From Curtobacterium sp. 9128 (lineage in GTDB: Bacteria > Actinomycetota > Actinomycetes > Actinomycetales > Microbacteriaceae): 64,000 nucleotides of DNA. Positions within the stretch are counted from its first letter, which is position 1. Each line of letters starts with the position of its first letter. The notes under the pieces were generated by a model. It saw only the letters and a list, made by a program, of their open reading frames with translations, ran no database searches and was not told the DNA's origin. Position numbers and translations under genes: made by a program. Below are positions 61,281 through 64,000 of this stretch, piece after piece. The stretch lies in contig NZ_LT576451.1 of the NCBI RefSeq assembly GCF_900086645.1, positions 3,224,001-3,288,000 of the forward strand. The letters run 5' to 3'.

Positions 61281-61769
61281 TCAGGCGGGGACGGTCGCGG
61301 CGCGCAGGCTCCGCAGCACCACGGCCGTCGCGATCGCGGCGTGCGCCGCCTCGGCACCCTTGTCCTCCTTCGAGCCGGGCAGCCCTGCTCGGTCGATGCC
61401 CTGCTGCTCGTCGTCGAGGGTGAGCACGCCGAAGCCGACGGGCTTGCCGGTCTCGATCGCGACCCGGGTGAGGCCGCTCGTCGCCGCGTCGGACACGTAC
61501 TCGAAGTGCGGCGTGCCCCCGCGGATGATCACGCCGAGGGCGACCGCCGCGTCGAACCCGTTCTCGAGTGCCGCCTTCGCGACGACGGGCAGTTCGAAGC
61601 TCCCGGGGACGGGCAGCACGGTGGCGTCGGCGCCGAGGCGCTCGACCTCGCGCTGGGCCCCGGCGAGCAGTCCCGCCGCGATCGTGTCGTGCCACTGCCC
61701 GGCGACGATCGCCACCCGGATGCCGCTGCCGTCGACGTGGTCGCGGTCCGCCGCGCCTGCTCCGCTCAT
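61281..61769 (-). CDS. ribH: 6,7-dimethyl-8-ribityllumazine synthase
   Basis: A 162-aa lumazine synthase that forms icosahedral shells and condenses ArP with the DHBP product. It shows [29 protein letters not shown] and [16 protein letters not shown]. The ATG at 61769 has GGAAGGA upstream and overlaps ribB by 4 nt. It is the last gene of the FMN-riboswitch operon. Confidence 0.95.
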   Translation of the reverse strand: MSGAGAADRDHVDGSGIRVAIVAGQWHDTIAAGLLAGAQREVERLGADATVLPVPGSFELPVVAKAALENGFDAAVALGVIIRGGTPHFEYVSDAATSGLTRVAIETGKPVGFGVLTLDDEQQGIDRAGLPGSKEDKGAEAAHAAIATAVVLRSLRAATVPA

Positions 61770-62473
61770 CGTGTCGTTCCTTCCGTGGGCGCGGCGTCCG
61801 CCGCTGCCCGGTCTGCCGCGTCCAGCCACTCGGCGAGTGCGGCGATGGTGATGACGGGCACGCCCTCGCGCGCCCCCAGTTCGACGAGCCGCGGCAGCCG
61901 CATCATGCTGCCGTCCTCGTCGACGATCTCGCAGATCGCCGCCGCGGGCCGCAAGCCCGCCGCGGTGACCAGGTCGATCGCTGCCTCGGTGTGCCCGGCG
62001 CGCTCCCGCACCCCGCCGGGTCGCGCGCGCAACGGCACGACGTGCCCTGGACGGTGCAGGTCGCCGCGGACCGATGCCGGGTCGGCGAGCACCCGGAGCG
62101 TCCGGGCACGGTCGTGGGCGCTGATCCCGGTCGTGACCCCGACGGCAGCGTCGACCGTCACGGTGTAGGCGGTCCCGCGGACGTCCTCGTTTTGGGCCAC
62201 CATCGGCGGCAGGTCGAGCGTGTCCGCGATCGCGGCGCTGACCGGCGCGCAGATGAACCCGGACGAGTGCGCCACGGTCCAGGCGATCCACTCCGGCGAC
62301 GCGAGTTCGGCGGACAGGATGACGTCGCCCTCGTTCTCGCGGGACTCGTCGTCCGCGACGATCACCGGCCGGCCGGCCGCGATGGCGGCGACGGCGTCCT
62401 CGATCGTCGACAACCCGGCCACGTGCCCTGGTGCTGCCACGTCGACGACGTGCGGGGCGTCGGCGACCATCAC
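61766..62473 (-). CDS. ribB: 3,4-dihydroxy-2-butanone 4-phosphate synthase (no GTP cyclohydrolase domain)
   Basis: A 235-aa RibB-only enzyme making DHBP from ribulose 5-phosphate. It has the acidic catalytic loop [12 protein letters not shown], the [29 protein letters not shown] block and [14 protein letters not shown]. The usual actinobacterial RibBA fusion is absent here, so GTP cyclohydrolase II must be elsewhere. The GTG at 62473 overlaps the ribE stop; an ATG at 62470 is equally possible. Confidence 0.94.
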   Translation of the reverse strand: MMVADAPHVVDVAAPGHVAGLSTIEDAVAAIAAGRPVIVADDESRENEGDVILSAELASPEWIAWTVAHSSGFICAPVSAAIADTLDLPPMVAQNEDVRGTAYTVTVDAAVGVTTGISAHDRARTLRVLADPASVRGDLHRPGHVVPLRARPGGVRERAGHTEAAIDLVTAAGLRPAAAICEIVDEDGSMMRLPRLVELGAREGVPVITIAALAEWLDAADRAAADAAPTEGTTR

Positions 62474-63114
62474 TGAGCCTCCAGTTCGAGGACCTGCGCG
62501 GCGGCGTCGAGCCGCAGCATGCGCCGGACGTGCCGGGCGAGGACGTCGGTCTCGACGTTGACCCGGTCGCCGGGGACCCGGTCACCGAGCGTCGTGGCGG
62601 TGAGGGTCTCGGGGATCAGGCTGACCTCGAACCAGGCATCAGCCGGGTCGGTCGTCTCCGGGGAGACGGCGCTGACGGTGAGCGAGACGCCGTCGAGCGC
62701 GATCGAGCCCTTGTCGACGACGAGCGGGCTGAGCTCCGGCGTCAGGGCGAACCGGACGCGGCGCCATCCGTCACCGTCCGCGGTCTCGAGCACCGTCGCG
62801 GTGCCGTCGACGTGGCCCTGCACGATGTGGCCGCCGAGCCGGTCGCCGACGGAGGCCGCGCGCTCGAGGTTCACCCGGTCACCCACCCGCAGCGACCCGT
62901 GTGCGCTCATGTCGAGCGTCTGCTTCATGACGAAGGCGGTGAACGTCTCCGGGGTCTGCTCGACGACGGTCAGGCAGACGCCGCTCGTCGCGATGGAGTC
63001 GCCGTGCTTCGCATCCGTGACCACGAGCGGGCCACGGATCGTGAGCGCGACGGAGTCGCCCTGGGGGTCGACGGCGGTGACGGTGCCGAGTTCCTCGATG
63101 ATGCCGGTGAACAC
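62470..63114 (-). CDS. ribE: Riboflavin synthase alpha subunit
   Basis: A 214-aa trimer-forming enzyme with two similar lumazine-binding halves. Start [12 protein letters not shown], first [15 protein letters not shown], and [10 protein letters not shown] later. The GTG at 63114 has AGAGGA 5 nt before it and sits downstream of the FMN riboswitch, which controls the operon. Confidence 0.95.
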   Translation of the reverse strand: MFTGIIEELGTVTAVDPQGDSVALTIRGPLVVTDAKHGDSIATSGVCLTVVEQTPETFTAFVMKQTLDMSAHGSLRVGDRVNLERAASVGDRLGGHIVQGHVDGTATVLETADGDGWRRVRFALTPELSPLVVDKGSIALDGVSLTVSAVSPETTDPADAWFEVSLIPETLTATTLGDRVPGDRVNVETDVLARHVRRMLRLDAAAQVLELEAQ

Positions 63115-63204
63115 TGGTGTCCTCTCAACGGGACTCCGGGGGCGTTCGACGATCGTCGGCATCGACGGACCCGTGCGCCCACGCAGGTGGTCGCGTCGTG
63201 TCCG

Positions 63205-63345
63205 CCAGCGCGCCTCCCATCCGGACTCTCACCGTCGGTCCCGGAGTTTCACCGAGTCAACATCAGGCGGGTTCACACCCGTCGTCAGTTCGTGGACTGT
63301 CACCACCGGTTCGGAATTACACCGACCCCGGAGCGCTTGCGTACC
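63205..63345 (-). ncRNA. FMN riboswitch (RFN element)
   Basis: About 140 nt on the minus strand reading the conserved RFN pieces in order: GGGGTCGGTGTAATTCC, ACAGTCC, CTGATG, GTGAAACTCCGGGACCGAC and AGTCCGGATGGGAG. It lies 90 nt upstream of ribE and would shut the ribE-ribB-ribH operon when FMN is plentiful. Confidence 0.9.
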
Positions 63346-63424
63346 CCGAACGATACCCCAGCCATGTGGGCGTCGCATCGACACCGGTCACACGCCGTCA
63401 CGTCGTCATGGGGCTCGTGGCTCG

Positions 63425-64000
63425 TCAGCCGCGGCCGCGCGCGAGTGCGACGGCCTGTCGGAGCGAGAGGTCGGGCAGGTACGCGCGGACCACCGCGACC
63501 CCGATGGCAGGCAGTGCCACCGGGTCCGGGTACGCGAGCGCGAGCGGGTGCAGGTCCGGGCCGAACTTCTGCTTGAACCGCAGGAGCGACCGGAAGCCGT
63601 AGACGGGTTCCAGGACACCGCCGACGAGTTCGAGGAGGTTCTGTCCGCCCTCGGGGGCAGGGCCGCCGGCGCTGGCGAGCGGCGCGGCGGAGAGGCTGAG
63701 CCGTTCGGCGCCGTCCTCCCGCATCCGTTCGGCCGCGCTCGCGACCAGGAACTCCATCACGCCGTTCGGGGCTGCTGCGGTGCGGCGCATCACGTCGAGG
63801 GTCCATCCCACGACGCGCCCTTCGCGGAACGACGGCAGCCAGCTGGTGACGGCGAGGACAGTCCCCTCGGCGTCCTGCGCGACGAGCGTGCGGACGGCGG
63901 GGTCACGCATCTCGTCGATCCCTCCGAGCGTGAAGCCCATCTCCGGGAGCTCGCGCTCCGCGACCCACTCCTCCGAGATCGCCTCGATCTGGCGGGTGGT
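63425..64000 (-). CDS. DUF2156 (MprF/LysX C-terminal) protein, cut by the window edge
   Basis: A 192-residue fragment whose reading frame runs past 64000. It matches the phosphatidylglycerol lysyltransferase C-terminal (DUF2156) domain: ISEEWVAERELPEMGFTLGGIDEMRDPAV, GWTLDVMRRTAAAPNGVMEFLVASAAERM, LSLSAAPLASAGG, EPVYGFRSLLRFKQKFGPD. Full proteins modify membrane lipids with amino acids (or carry only this domain). The N-terminal flippase part, if any, lies outside. It is followed on the same strand by the riboflavin operon after 80 nt. Confidence 0.85.
   Translation of the reverse strand, partial: TTRQIEAISEEWVAERELPEMGFTLGGIDEMRDPAVRTLVAQDAEGTVLAVTSWLPSFREGRVVGWTLDVMRRTAAAPNGVMEFLVASAAERMREDGAERLSLSAAPLASAGGPAPEGGQNLLELVGGVLEPVYGFRSLLRFKQKFGPDLHPLALAYPDPVALPAIGVAVVRAYLPDLSLRQAVALARGRG

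Overview
The window is a 64 kb stretch of high-GC actinobacterial chromosome, densely coded on both strands. Gene order (secE-nusG-rplK-rplA beside tRNA-Trp, paired MaoC genes with murB, a scattered menaquinone cluster beside a ccs/res cytochrome c cluster, a tiny bS22 gene next to a BldC-like HTH) and the protein sequences point to Microbacteriaceae, most likely Curtobacterium or a close relative. That genus call is inference from recall; no search was run. I see no CRISPR array, rRNA, prophage block or insertion sequence.

Layout. 1-2.4 kb: end of a ROK protein, a YqaJ-type nuclease and a Pr6Pr membrane protein. 2.4-5.4 kb: rplA, rplK, nusG, secE and tRNA-Trp, all reading leftward. 5.4-12 kb: an aminotransferase, murB with two MaoC dehydratases, tRNA-Met, tRNA-Thr, an M23 peptidase, an inositol monophosphatase-family enzyme and tRNA-Tyr. 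12-16.5 kb: YajQ, cardiolipin synthase, an acyltransferase-like membrane protein and an FprA-type reductase. 16.5-27.5 kb: polyprenyl diphosphate synthase, menG, menF, menD, menA, menE, menB and menC, that is, most of the classical menaquinone pathway. 27.7-32.5 kb: ccsB, resB, ccdA, a TlpA-like thiol oxidoreductase and a histidine phosphatase, which together form System II cytochrome c maturation. Menaquinone and cytochrome c genes lying side by side suggests one respiratory island.

32.5-45 kb: a SulP transporter divergent from a MerR regulator, two small unknown genes, an archaeal-type aspartyl-tRNA synthetase, a Dabb protein, a glutaredoxin-like protein, bS22, a BldC-like HTH, an ArsR regulator, a KtrB/KtrA potassium system, proC, a CDF transporter, tadA, upp and an orphan winged-helix regulator. 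45-54 kb: MarR with photolyase and a serine hydrolase, a PfkB kinase, a TetR regulator, superoxide dismutase, a flavin reductase behind a SoxR-like promoter, and a multidrug exporter. 53.8-60.3 kb: a carbohydrate locus with a LacI regulator, a rare fusion of a Gfo/Idh/MocA dehydrogenase to an aldo/keto reductase, and a complete sugar ABC importer lacking only the ATPase. 60.4-64 kb: a TetR gene with a duplicated promoter and start, a small membrane protein, an FMN-riboswitch-led ribE-ribB-ribH operon, and the end of a DUF2156 gene.

Two themes run through the window. First, at least 17 genes carry a TANNNT -10 hexamer only 6-8 nt before the start codon, which predicts leaderless mRNAs. Second, a family of GGACNGGAGGCTCG palindromes sits at gene ends and probably acts as terminators. 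The most interesting regulatory sites are a symmetric operator made of two facing -10 boxes between sulP and merR, a 19-bp-spacer SoxR-type promoter in front of the flavin reductase, and a repeat-flanked hairpin between menF and menD.
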